Shown: piece after piece, positions 6,450 through 12,916 of the stretch | Position numbering within the stretch: position 1 is the stretch's first letter | How the letters are laid out: each line of letters starts with the position of its first letter | From: Oscillospiraceae bacterium | Lineage (GTDB): Bacteria > Bacillota_A > Clostridia > Oscillospirales > Oscillospiraceae | DNA length: 12,920 bases | Assembly: GCA_017537045.1 (NCBI GenBank) | Contig: JAFYLN010000101.1 | Coordinates: 1-12,920, forward strand | Direction: 5' to 3' | Notes under the pieces: model-generated | Databases searched by the model: none | The model's input: only the letters and a program-made list of their open reading frames with translations | Told to the model about the DNA's origin: nothing | Program-made: the position numbers and the translations under genes

Positions 6450-6989
6450 ATGCAAAATCCAAGCAAACCAAGTGCCAAGTATACAACATACTGGCTTTGC
6501 GTGACCGCTTTATTTATGGCGATGAATATTGCCTTAAGCTCTTTCGGCTTGCCTGTTCCCGGCGGTCATTTGTACATGAATGACATTGTGATCTGCACTG
6601 CTGCCATTCTTTTAGACCCACTTGCCGCCTTTATGGTGGGCGGTGTCGGAGCGTTTTTGGGAGATTTCTTTTTCTACCCGGCACCTATGTTCGTATCACT
6701 GGTAACACACGGCTTACAGGCGGTTGTTATCTCTGTGTTTTCTCATTATGTACTGAAAAAGCATCCTGTACTTTCCTCGGGGCTCGGTGTGACGATTGGT
6801 GCCGTTATCATGGTCGTCGGCTACTCCCTTGGCCGTGCGTATCTTTACAGCACCCCGGAATATGCGATTCTCAAGCTCCCGTATCAGATTTTGCAGGCGG
6901 TTGTCGGCGCTGTGGTGGGAATGATCCTGTGCTGGAAGTGCAGACTGGTGGAACTCTTCAACAAGAAGGTTTTTCAAAAAACGACTTAA
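6450..6989 (+). CDS. ECF transporter S component, substrate unassigned
   Basis: An integral membrane protein of about 179 residues with five to six hydrophobic spans. After a short polar N-terminus comes a first helix (YWLCVTALFMAMNIALSSFG), then GGHLYMNDIVICTAAILLDPLAAFMVGGVGAFLGDFF. This pattern of a Gly-rich loop, a helix with small residues and an acidic turn is typical of S components that use a shared energy-coupling module. The best general match is the riboflavin-type ECF group (PF07155-like). The substrate cannot be told from sequence. The operon suggests a sulfur compound, a methionine precursor or a cofactor of these enzymes, which is inference. The frame is open from GTG 6441, but that codon is only 2 bases from AAAGGA, so ATG 6450 is preferred. 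No ECF A/T genes are in the window. Confidence 0.78.
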   Translation: MQNPSKPSAKYTTYWLCVTALFMAMNIALSSFGLPVPGGHLYMNDIVICTAAILLDPLAAFMVGGVGAFLGDFFFYPAPMFVSLVTHGLQAVVISVFSHYVLKKHPVLSSGLGVTIGAVIMVVGYSLGRAYLYSTPEYAILKLPYQILQAVVGAVVGMILCWKCRLVELFNKKVFQKTT

Positions 6990-7049
6990 CTATCATACAA
7001 CGGGAACATGGCTGTGAATTGTGTGACATGAGCCATTAAGGAGGTAACC

Positions 7050-8240
7050 ATGCAAATATATCTTGACAACGCCGCGACAACAAAAATGAGCAAAACCGCA
7101 ATCGAGGCCATGCTCCCGTATATGGATACCGTTTATGGGAATCCATCAAGCCTCCATTCTGCCGGACAAGTGGCCGCTGAAGCACTGACAGACGCGAGGC
7201 AGCGAATCGCGGCATGCATAGGCGCTTCCCCGAAAGAAATCACCTTCACCTCCGGCGGCAGCGAGTCGGACAATCAGGCGATCCTGTCTGCTGCGAGGCT
7301 GGGAGAGAGAAGGGGCAAGAAGCACATCATTTCCACCGCCTTTGAGCACCATGCGGTTCTGCACACGCTGAAGAAGCTGGAAAAAGAGGGCTTTGAAATC
7401 ACACTTTTGGATGTGCACGAAAACGGCATCGTCCTGCCGCAGCAGGTGGCAGAGGCCATTCGTGACGATACCTGTCTCGTGACGGTGATGTATGCCAACA
7501 ATGAGATCGGCACAATTCAGCCAATCAAGGAGATTGGTGCGGTCTGCCGGGAGAAAGGCATACTGTTTCACACTGACGCAGTACAAGCGGCAGGCCATCT
7601 GCACATTGATGTGCAGGAACAGAACATTGACATGCTCTCCCTATCCGCCCACAAATTCCACGGACCCAAAGGCATAGGTGTCCTTTATGCCCGCAAAGGC
7701 ATTCCCCTGACCGGCATCATCGAGGGCGGCGCGCAGGAGCGAGGCAAGCGGGCCGGAACGGAAAATATCCCGGCCATCATGGGCATGGCAGCAGCGCTGG
7801 AAGAAGCCTGCGCCCATCTGGACGAAAACTCGGAGAAAATGGTAGCCCTGCGGGACAAACTGATAAAGGGTCTGTCCAAAATCCCCCATTCTGTTCTCGA
7901 CGGCGATGCGAAACGCCGCCTGCCCGGCAATGTAAACTTCTGCTTTGAGGGAATCGAAGGAGAATCCCTCCTGCTTCTGCTTGACGGTAAGGGCATCTGC
8001 GCATCTTCCGGCTCCGCCTGCACGTCCGGTTCTCTGGATCCCAGCCATGTATTGCTGGCCATTGGACGGGTGCATGATATTGCCCATGGTTCCCTCCGTC
8101 TTTCCCTGTCGGAGGAAACGACCAATGAAGAAATTGAGTACACCATAAAAGCGGTTGCCGAAGTGGTGGAATATCTGCGCGCTATGTCTCCTATCTGGCG
8201 AGATCTTATCAGCGGCAGAAAAGAATTTGTCATCAAGTGA
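7050..8240 (+). CDS. iscS: Cysteine desulfurase (IscS/NifS type)
   Basis: A cytoplasmic PLP enzyme of 396 residues that converts cysteine to alanine and carries the sulfur as a persulfide. Visible landmarks are the N-terminal YLDNAATT, the cofactor-stacking His100 in FEHHAVLH, Asp176 in HTDAVQA, the Schiff-base Lys202 in SAHKFHGPKG, and the catalytic Cys324 in the loop SSGSACTSG. That loop length places it in the group I IscS/NifS class and not the SufS class. Start ATG 7050 follows AAGGAGG 7038-7044. It is followed 9 bases later by iscU and then mnmA, so the persulfide acceptors are encoded next door. The last 20 residues extend a little past the usual end and look poorly conserved. Confidence 0.94.
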   Translation: MQIYLDNAATTKMSKTAIEAMLPYMDTVYGNPSSLHSAGQVAAEALTDARQRIAACIGASPKEITFTSGGSESDNQAILSAARLGERRGKKHIISTAFEHHAVLHTLKKLEKEGFEITLLDVHENGIVLPQQVAEAIRDDTCLVTVMYANNEIGTIQPIKEIGAVCREKGILFHTDAVQAAGHLHIDVQEQNIDMLSLSAHKFHGPKGIGVLYARKGIPLTGIIEGGAQERGKRAGTENIPAIMGMAAALEEACAHLDENSEKMVALRDKLIKGLSKIPHSVLDGDAKRRLPGNVNFCFEGIEGESLLLLLDGKGICASSGSACTSGSLDPSHVLLAIGRVHDIAHGSLRLSLSEETTNEEIEYTIKAVAEVVEYLRAMSPIWRDLISGRKEFVIK

Positions 8241-8249
8241 GGTATCGAT

Positions 8250-8690
8250 ATGGCATTATACAGCGAAAAGGTAATGGATCATTTTCGTAATCCCCGCAAT
8301 GTAGGCGTGATTGAAAACGCAGATGGCGTGGGCGAGGTAGGCAACGCCAAATGCGGGGATATCATGAAAATCTATCTGAAGATCGAAAACGATGTGATCG
8401 CGGATGTGAAGTTTGAGACCTTCGGCTGCGGCAGCGCCATCGCCTCCAGTTCTATGGCGACGGAACTGATCAAAGGTAAGCCTGTGTCCGAAGCGTTGAC
8501 GCTGACGAACAAAGCAGTCGTTGAAGCGTTGGACGGTTTGCCCGCGCACAAAATCCACTGCTCTGTGCTCGCGGAGGAAGCGATCAAGAAAGCACTACAG
8601 GATTACTATGAAAAGGCTGGCATTGCCTACGACCATACGCAGTTTCCCGATTGTGAAAGCTGTGGCCATTGCTGCGGACACGAAGGATGA
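8250..8690 (+). CDS. iscU: Fe-S cluster scaffold protein (IscU/NifU N-terminal type)
   Basis: The scaffold on which IscS-derived sulfur and iron are built into clusters, 146 residues. The cluster ligands are in place: Cys35 with Asp37 (KCGD), Cys60 (FGCGSA) and Cys104 (HCSVLAEEAI). It starts MALYSEKVMDHFRNPRN, as in the group found in anaerobes. An extra C-terminal tail of about 25 residues ends DCESCGHCCGHEG, with four more Cys and two His that could bind a metal. The canonical IscU lacks this tail. The stop overlaps the mnmA start (ATGA 8687-8690), so the two are translationally coupled. Confidence 0.92.
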   Translation: MALYSEKVMDHFRNPRNVGVIENADGVGEVGNAKCGDIMKIYLKIENDVIADVKFETFGCGSAIASSSMATELIKGKPVSEALTLTNKAVVEALDGLPAHKIHCSVLAEEAIKKALQDYYEKAGIAYDHTQFPDCESCGHCCGHEG

Positions 8691-9760
8691 AAGCGCTGAT
8701 CGCAATGAGCGGCGGTGTGGATTCCGCTCTGGCAGCCAAGCTCATGCTTGACCAAGGCTATGACTGTATCGGCTGTACGATGAAACTATATCAAAATGAG
8801 GATGCAGGAATAGACCGCTCACGCACCTGCTGTTCTCTTGAGGATGTCGAGGATGCCAGGAGTGTCGCCTACAAACTTGGAATCCCATATTATGTGTTTA
8901 ATTTTACGGATGCTTTTCATGATTTGGTCATCCGCAAATTCGTCGAAAGCTATCAAAACGGGATCACACCCAATCCGTGTATCGACTGTAATCGTTACAT
9001 GAAATTTGACAAGCTCTATATGCGAGCGAGGATTCTGGGCTGTGATTATCTTGTTACGGGCCACTATGCAAGAATCGAGGAGCAGGACGGGAAGTTCTTC
9101 CTCAAAAAGGCCTTGGACGAAACCAAGGACCAGAGCTATGTCCTCTATTCTATGACGCAAGAGCAGCTTGCGCATACAAAGTTTCCACTCGGTAATTTGC
9201 GGAAGACGGAGGTGCGGCAGATTGCAAAGCAAAATGGCTTCGTCAACGCAGACAAGCCTGACAGCCAGGACATTTGCTTTGTGCCAAACGGGGACTATGG
9301 AAGCGTGATCCAGCACCACGCCAAAGATACCCGGGCGACAGGGAATTTTGTTGACAAGAAAGGAAATATTCTTGGTCAGCATAAAGGCATTATCCACTAT
9401 ACTATTGGCCAGCGGAGAGGTCTTGGCATTTCCGCTTCTGAGCCGCTTTATGTATGCAGGATTTCTCCACAAAGCGGAAATATCGTTCTCGGGCATGAAT
9501 GCGATTTGTTTTGCAGGGAAGCAGAGATAGCTGATTTTAACTGGATCAGCGGGGATGTGCCCCATAATGGGTTTTCCTGCAAAGCAAAGATCCGGTATCG
9601 TCAGCAGGAGCAGCCAGCCCATGCGACCCCCATCGGGAACAGCAGAGTACGAATTACTTTTGAGGAACCCCAACGGGCAATCACTCCCGGACAGGCCGCA
9701 GTATTATATGATGGCGACATTGTCTTGGGAGGTGGAACGATCCAATCGAGTGACGCTTGA
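8687..9760 (+). CDS. mnmA: tRNA-specific 2-thiouridylase
   Basis: Installs sulfur at C2 of the wobble uridine in tRNA-Lys, -Glu and -Gln using ATP and a persulfide from IscS; 357 residues. The ATP-binding PP-loop SGGVDS is at 8-13. The two catalytic cysteines are Cys101 (in NPCIDCNRYMKF) and Cys197 (in DSQDICF). The TCCSLEDVEDAR segment near 47-58 and the GQRRGLGI segment further on are family signatures. The frame is open a few codons earlier, but MKALIAMSGG at ATG 8687 is the natural N-terminus and overlaps the iscU stop. Its place after iscS-iscU supports a direct sulfur relay. Confidence 0.95.
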   Translation: MKALIAMSGGVDSALAAKLMLDQGYDCIGCTMKLYQNEDAGIDRSRTCCSLEDVEDARSVAYKLGIPYYVFNFTDAFHDLVIRKFVESYQNGITPNPCIDCNRYMKFDKLYMRARILGCDYLVTGHYARIEEQDGKFFLKKALDETKDQSYVLYSMTQEQLAHTKFPLGNLRKTEVRQIAKQNGFVNADKPDSQDICFVPNGDYGSVIQHHAKDTRATGNFVDKKGNILGQHKGIIHYTIGQRRGLGISASEPLYVCRISPQSGNIVLGHECDLFCREAEIADFNWISGDVPHNGFSCKAKIRYRQQEQPAHATPIGNSRVRITFEEPQRAITPGQAAVLYDGDIVLGGGTIQSSDA

Positions 9761-9786
9761 TTTACCTACCACCGTTATAGTATAAT
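9757..9786 (+). promoter_or_regulatory. Internal promoter and degenerate operator of the Rrf2-type gene
   Basis: TTGATT (9757-9762, overlapping the mnmA stop) and TATAAT (9781-9786) are separated by 18 bases. A left half-site, ATTTACCTA (9760-9768), matches the sulfur-operon operator exactly. Nine bases later, TAGTATAAT (9778-9786) agrees with the right arm at six of nine positions and covers the -10 box. This suggests weak autoregulation. Confidence 0.65.
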
Positions 9787-9819
9787 TGAGAAAAAGAAGC
9801 GGAAAGGCAGGTAGCCGTT

Positions 9820-10239
9820 ATGATGATTTCCACAAGAGGAAGATACGCGCTTCGGGTGATGATACATCTCGCGGAACATGCGGGGGATGGATACATCCCG
9901 ATGAAAAAGGTTGCTGAACAGCAGGGTATTTCGCTGAAATATCTGGAGCAGATCCTTCCTGCGCTTTCCAAAAACAATTTGATCGAGGGCGTACATGGAA
10001 AGGGCGGCGGATATCGGCTCAGTAGAAAACCGGAGGAGTATACCGTCGGAGAGATCCTTCGTCTGACGGAAGGCGACCTTGCGCCAGTAACCTGTCTTGA
10101 ATGCGGAGCTGCCCCATGCAGCCGTAAAGAAAGCTGTAAAACACTCTCCATGTGGAGCGGCTTCTTTCAGCTGACCAACGAGTATTTTGATGGTATCACG
10201 ATTGCTGATTTGGTAGGCAGCGACCGCTTGGAAAAATAG
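9820..10239 (+). CDS. Rrf2-family regulator, IscR-like
   Basis: A DNA-binding regulator of 139 residues. The N-terminal winged helix-turn-helix begins MISTRGRYALRVMIHLAEH, continues through VAEQQGISLKYLEQILPAL (recognition helix) and the wing GVHGKGGGYRLSR. The C-terminal part holds Cys92, Cys95, Cys100 and Cys106. The spacing resembles the three cluster ligands of IscR (Cys92, Cys98, Cys104), so a [2Fe-2S] cluster is plausible. The Bacillus cysteine regulator CymR lacks such a set. The start at ATG 9820 (or the next ATG, 9823) follows AGGCAGG. Lying after mnmA and next to three related operators, it is the probable controller of this operon, itself and trpB. The signal could be Fe-S status or cysteine level. 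Confidence 0.9.
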   Translation: MMISTRGRYALRVMIHLAEHAGDGYIPMKKVAEQQGISLKYLEQILPALSKNNLIEGVHGKGGGYRLSRKPEEYTVGEILRLTEGDLAPVTCLECGAAPCSRKESCKTLSMWSGFFQLTNEYFDGITIADLVGSDRLEK

Positions 10240-10254
10240 TCGTTGAAGAACGCG

Positions 10255-10292
10255 GATTACCTATTGACAAGGTAGGTGTGTAGCGCTATACT
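10255..10292 (+). promoter_or_regulatory. trpB promoter with Rrf2-type operator
   Basis: TTGACA (10264-10269), a 17-base spacer and TATACT (10287-10292) form a strong promoter with a start expected near 10299. The -35 box lies between ATTACCTA (10256-10263) and TAGGTGTG (10273-10280), the same layout as at 1085-1111 with a weaker right arm. Similarity to the sulfur-operon promoter continues through the -10 into the initial transcript. Confidence 0.85.
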
Positions 10293-10298
10293 CTAACC

Positions 10299-10591
10299 AT
10301 CAATTTCATAAGCCAAACCGTTGAAGCGGAGATAACGGCAATGATGCCTCTACAGAGAGCCCGTGGTGCTGAGAGTCGGGTGAGAAACAAGTTGTCAAAT
10401 GGACCGTTGAGGGCGCAGTCAAAGACTTCGGTCAAGTATTCTGCGACGTGTGGGCATACGTCAGTTGCCAGGGGTATGTTGGTACCCTGCTAAGTGCACG
10501 GCGTCGTTGCCGTGAATCAAGGTGGCACCGCGGATAGTATCTATTCGTCCTTGACAGAGTGTATATTTCTGTCAAGGACGTTTTCTTTTTT
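10299..10591 (+). promoter_or_regulatory. T-box leader, tryptophan type
   Basis: A tRNA-sensing leader. Stem I shows the kink-turn GA motifs around AACGG (10334-10338) and CCGTT (10404-10408), the distal AGAGAGCCC...GAGAGTCGGGT elements (about 10354-10382), and a specifier UGG at 10400-10402 followed by ACC. Later hairpins include CACGGC/GCCGTG near 10498-10514. The T-box AAGGTGGCACCGCGG is at 10519-10533. Its bulge UGGC (10523-10526) would pair with an acceptor end whose discriminator is G, as in bacterial tRNA-Trp. This agrees with the UGG specifier. Uncharged tRNA-Trp should stabilise the antiterminator and permit trpB transcription. Confidence 0.92.
10546..10591 (+). terminator. T-box terminator
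   Basis: A perfect 13-bp stem (10546-10558 with 10568-10580) followed by TTTTCTTTTTT. Its left arm contains the CGTCCTT that pairs with the T-box AAGG in the alternative antiterminator. Confidence 0.93.
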
Positions 10592-10628
10592 AGACTCCTT
10601 TGACAGTAATAAGTCAAGGGAGTCTTTT
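10592..10628 (+). terminator. Second terminator-like hairpin in the trpB leader
   Basis: A 13-bp stem (10592-10604 with 10613-10625, one wobble) with a short U-run and then CCC. It begins directly after the T-box terminator's U-tract and shares the CCTT(T)GAC...GTCAAGG arms with it, so it looks like a partial duplication. The shorter U-run suggests a weaker or back-up terminator. Confidence 0.65.
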
Positions 10629-10650
10629 CCCATTAAGGAGGTAAGACATC

Positions 10651-10749
10651 ATGTTGTTGACGAAACGATGGCGAAGCTCAATGGATTCTGTTCATAATCA
10701 AATCAATCAAACAACTACTTTTTACCTGATATGGAGGAATAAACTATGA
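10651..10749 (+). CDS. Small ORF overlapping the trpB start
   Basis: A 32-residue frame with an excellent ribosome site (AAGGAGG 10635-10641, 9 bases before ATG). It begins [10 protein letters not shown], contains Trp at 7 and 28, and ends at TGA 10747-10749, overlapping trpB ATG 10746 by ATGA. It lies after both terminators, so it is translated only on read-through RNA. It may couple translation into trpB or sense Trp. trpB also has its own GGAGG at 10733-10737. I recognise no family. Confidence 0.5.
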   Translation: MLLTKRWRSSMDSVHNQINQTTTFYLIWRNKL

Positions 10750-11966
10750 AATTTAACGATATCGAATTCAACACCTACTTCAAGAACTACCCCGATGCAA
10801 ACGGCTATTTCGGTAAATATGGCGGTTCCTACATCCCGCCCGAACTGCAGATCGCCATGGACGAAATTACCGAGGCATATCAGACCATCTGTAAGTCCCG
10901 GGCTTTCATCAGCGAGCTGCGCCGCATCCGCAAAGAGTTCCAGGGCCGTCCTACCCCTATTTCCCATCTTGCAAGACTTTCTGATAAGCTCGGCACAGGT
11001 GTCCAGCTCTATGTGAAGCGCGAAGATCTGAACCACACTGGTGCCCACAAGCTCAACCACTGCATGGGAGAGGTGCTGCTGGCTAAGTATATGGGCAAGA
11101 AAAAGGTCATTGCCGAGACCGGCGCAGGTCAGCACGGCGTGGCTCTGGCAACTGCCGCCGCCTACTTCGGTCTGGAGTGCGACATCTACATGGGTGCCGT
11201 GGACATCAAAAAGCAGGCTCCCAATGTGGCCCGCATGAAGATTCTGGGCGCAAGGGTAATTGAAGTTACGGACGGTCTCCAGACACTAAAAGAAGCCGTG
11301 GATGCTGCATTTGCTGCATACTGCAATGAGTACAAGGATGCCATCTACTGCATTGGCTCGGTGGTTGGTCCCCATCCGTTCCCCATGATGGTGCGCGATT
11401 TCCAGAGCGTTGTAGGCATCGAAGCAAGAGAGCAGTTCCTTGATATGACCGGCGAGCTGCCAGACGCCGTCGTTGCCTGTGTCGGCGGCGGCTCCAACGC
11501 CATGGGGCTATTCTCCGGCTTCCTGAATGATCCCGTGGACATCTACGGTGTGGAGCCTTTGGGCAGAGGTGTTAAGATGGGCGATCACGCCGCCAGCCTG
11601 ACCTACGGCGAGGAAGGCATTATGCACGGATTCAACTCTATCATGCTGAAAGATGAGAACGGCGATCCCGCACCGGTGTATTCCGTAGCCAGCGGCCTGG
11701 ACTATCCCTCCTGTGGGCCAGAGCATGCCTTTCTGCATGACCTGGGCCGAGTGAAGTACGATGTGGTTACCGACGATGAAACCATCGACGCTTTCTTTGA
11801 ACTGTCCCGCATGGAGGGCATCATCCCGGCAATCGAAAGCTCCCATGCCGTAGCCTACGGCATGAAGCTGGCAAAGACCATGGGCAAGGGTTCCGTGCTG
11901 ATCAACCTCTCCGGCAGAGGCGATAAGGATATGGATTATATCATCGAGAAGTACGGTATCCGTTGA
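10746..11966 (+). CDS. trpB: Tryptophan synthase beta chain, without trpA
   Basis: A cytoplasmic PLP enzyme of 406 residues that joins indole and serine to give tryptophan. The cofactor Lys102 is in HTGAHKLNH, the catalytic glutamate and substrate loop in ETGAGQHG at 124-131, phosphate binding in GGGSNA at 247-252, and SGRGDKD is near the end. The signature just after the lysine reads LNHCMGE instead of the common INNALGQ, so it is a diverged subgroup. No trpA or other trp gene lies in the window, which fits a salvage role using free indole, as from gut neighbours. It is controlled by an Rrf2-type operator and a Trp T-box, an unusual pairing. A different beta-replacement substrate is possible, but the T-box argues for tryptophan. 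Confidence 0.92.
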   Translation: MKFNDIEFNTYFKNYPDANGYFGKYGGSYIPPELQIAMDEITEAYQTICKSRAFISELRRIRKEFQGRPTPISHLARLSDKLGTGVQLYVKREDLNHTGAHKLNHCMGEVLLAKYMGKKKVIAETGAGQHGVALATAAAYFGLECDIYMGAVDIKKQAPNVARMKILGARVIEVTDGLQTLKEAVDAAFAAYCNEYKDAIYCIGSVVGPHPFPMMVRDFQSVVGIEAREQFLDMTGELPDAVVACVGGGSNAMGLFSGFLNDPVDIYGVEPLGRGVKMGDHAASLTYGEEGIMHGFNSIMLKDENGDPAPVYSVASGLDYPSCGPEHAFLHDLGRVKYDVVTDDETIDAFFELSRMEGIIPAIESSHAVAYGMKLAKTMGKGSVLINLSGRGDKDMDYIIEKYGIR

Positions 11967-12021
11967 AATGACTCCGCAGTATTTCTTGCGCGAATCTTAA
12001 ACAGCTTAACTTGTTGAAATG

Positions 12022-12055
12022 AGTACAGCTTCCTATATGGGGGCTGTACTTTTTT
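12022..12055 (+). terminator. Terminator of trpB
   Basis: A 12-bp stem (12022-12033 with 12039-12050, two T-G wobbles) with a TATAT loop and six Ts. It closes the trpB unit. Confidence 0.92.
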
Positions 12056-12100
12056 AGCAGAGTGCCTATTTGACCTAAATTTCACATTCCTTGTATTTTC

Positions 12101-12235
12101 CACTTCGGCGCAAGTTGCGTAGAAGTGTTTTTTACTTCTGTCCAAGTTGGTCAGAAGTGGAGTTTTTAACTTCCGACCAACTTGGTCGGAGGTGCGATTT
12201 GAAAATTCTGTCCAACTTGGGCAGAATTATTTTTT
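12101..12235. repeat. Array of four related tandem hairpins
   Basis: Four consecutive inverted repeats lie at 12101-12127, 12134-12158, 12169-12193 and 12204-12228. Their outer arms are variants of ACTTCTG/CAGAAGT. Their centres are variants of one palindrome: GCAAGTTGC, CCAAGTTGG, CCAACTTGG and CCAACTTGG. T-runs follow the first, second and fourth (12128-12133, 12163-12167, 12230-12235), so they could end transcription rightward. They may be clustered terminators, protein-binding palindromes or part of a mobile-element end. I see no gene here. Confidence 0.8.
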
Positions 12236-12252
12236 ATCTTGGAGTGGTTCTA

Positions 12253-12443
12253 AAAACGATGTTTTCATCGGCTACCATTTGAAGGTAGTAATGCACTTTG
12301 ATCAAAAAATATTCTGTGAACACTCCCCAAAACGCCACCCCCATCGGCTACCACTGGGAAAAACATCTTGGAATGTAAACAAATTATCAATTATCGCAAA
12401 AGCACTCATAAAAAGGGCGTTCTCGACGGCTACCACTTGAAAA
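12253..12443 (+). repeat. Three spaced direct repeats
   Basis: Copies start at 12253, 12329 and 12411 and share AAAA(CG), about ten variable bases, then the core CGGCTACCA(C/T)TTGAAAA-like sequence (cores at 12269, 12345 and 12427). The spacing is 76 and 82 bases. Multiple spaced copies of a short site are typical of transposon ends bound by transposases of the IS21 or Tn7/TnsB type. No transposase gene is in the window, so the assignment is a guess. Confidence 0.65.
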
Positions 12444-12631
12444 GAAATTTTCTGCACAAGGTACGAAAATGACAGTTTTTTCTGGAGGTATATGAGAGCA
12501 GTTTTCAAAAAGTGTTTTCCAGACCGTTGATAATTTGCCGCTAAATGTCCTAACCAGTAGAGGGAACTTTTTCTGCTCCCGTTGATTTTGGTTCTTTGAA
12601 ATTCCGAATATAGTGAGAGACATTCAGAATC

Positions 12632-12660
12632 TTGACGGATAAGTGATGTATCTGTATAAT
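12632..12660 (+). promoter_or_regulatory. Strong promoter in the right-hand non-coding region
   Basis: TTGACG (12632-12637), a 17-base spacer and a perfect TATAAT (12655-12660). Transcription should start near 12667 and enter the structured region to the right, in which no protein frame with a ribosome site is seen. Confidence 0.75.
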
Positions 12661-12666
12661 GGTGGT

Positions 12667-12916
12667 ACAGCGGTAATCCGCTACATAAAAAACTGAATAC
12701 CAATGTTCCACCATAAGTCGGTTTCATCCGACACGGTATCGGTACACCGGAAGTGCCGAACTGCTCCACCACGCCTTTGGTTCTGTTGGCGGGAGCTGTA
12801 GAAAGCAGAACTCGACTTTGAATTTTCAGAGCCGATTACATAGAACATCACTTTGAAGCGAGAGCTATGCTCCCGCCGATTTCTGATGCTCTGTGTAATC
12901 GGCTCTTTTTATTTTT
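12667..12916 (+). ncRNA. Candidate structured non-coding RNA or leader RNA
   Basis: The segment between a strong promoter and a strong terminator holds several hairpins: AGCGG/CCGCT (12669-12682), GTCGG/CCGAC (12717-12732), GTTCTG/CAGAAC (12780-12811) and a long final stem. GGCGGGAGC at 12788-12796 is perfectly complementary to GCTCCCGCC at 12869-12877, which sits in the tip of the final stem, so two folds compete. It could be an independent RNA of about 250 bases or the attenuated leader of a gene beyond the right edge. I cannot assign a known family. Confidence 0.5.
12828..12916 (+). terminator. Long-stem terminator near the right edge
   Basis: A 23-position stem (12828-12850 with 12884-12906; one wobble, one mismatch) encloses a small inner hairpin (12858-12876) and is followed by TTTTT-A-TTTTT. 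It is unusually long for a plain terminator. Confidence 0.85.

Noticed and set aside
7008..7036. ATGGCT/AGCCAT inverted repeat just before the iscS ribosome site
   Set aside because: Only six pairs around a 17-base loop; this is expected by chance and has no tail.
12147..12440. 97-codon plus-strand frame over the hairpin array
   Set aside because: It translates the hairpins and direct repeats themselves, and the palindromes explain the sequence better than a protein.
12101..12443. CRISPR array
   Set aside because: The hairpin units differ from each other and are nearly contiguous, and the three direct repeats have unequal conserved parts and 76-82 base periods with no cas genes; neither set behaves like repeat-spacer units.
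12302..12772. 156-codon open frame on the minus strand across the repeats
   Set aside because: It runs through the direct repeats and against the strong promoter and hairpins, has no convincing ribosome site, and its residue composition resembles no family I recognise.
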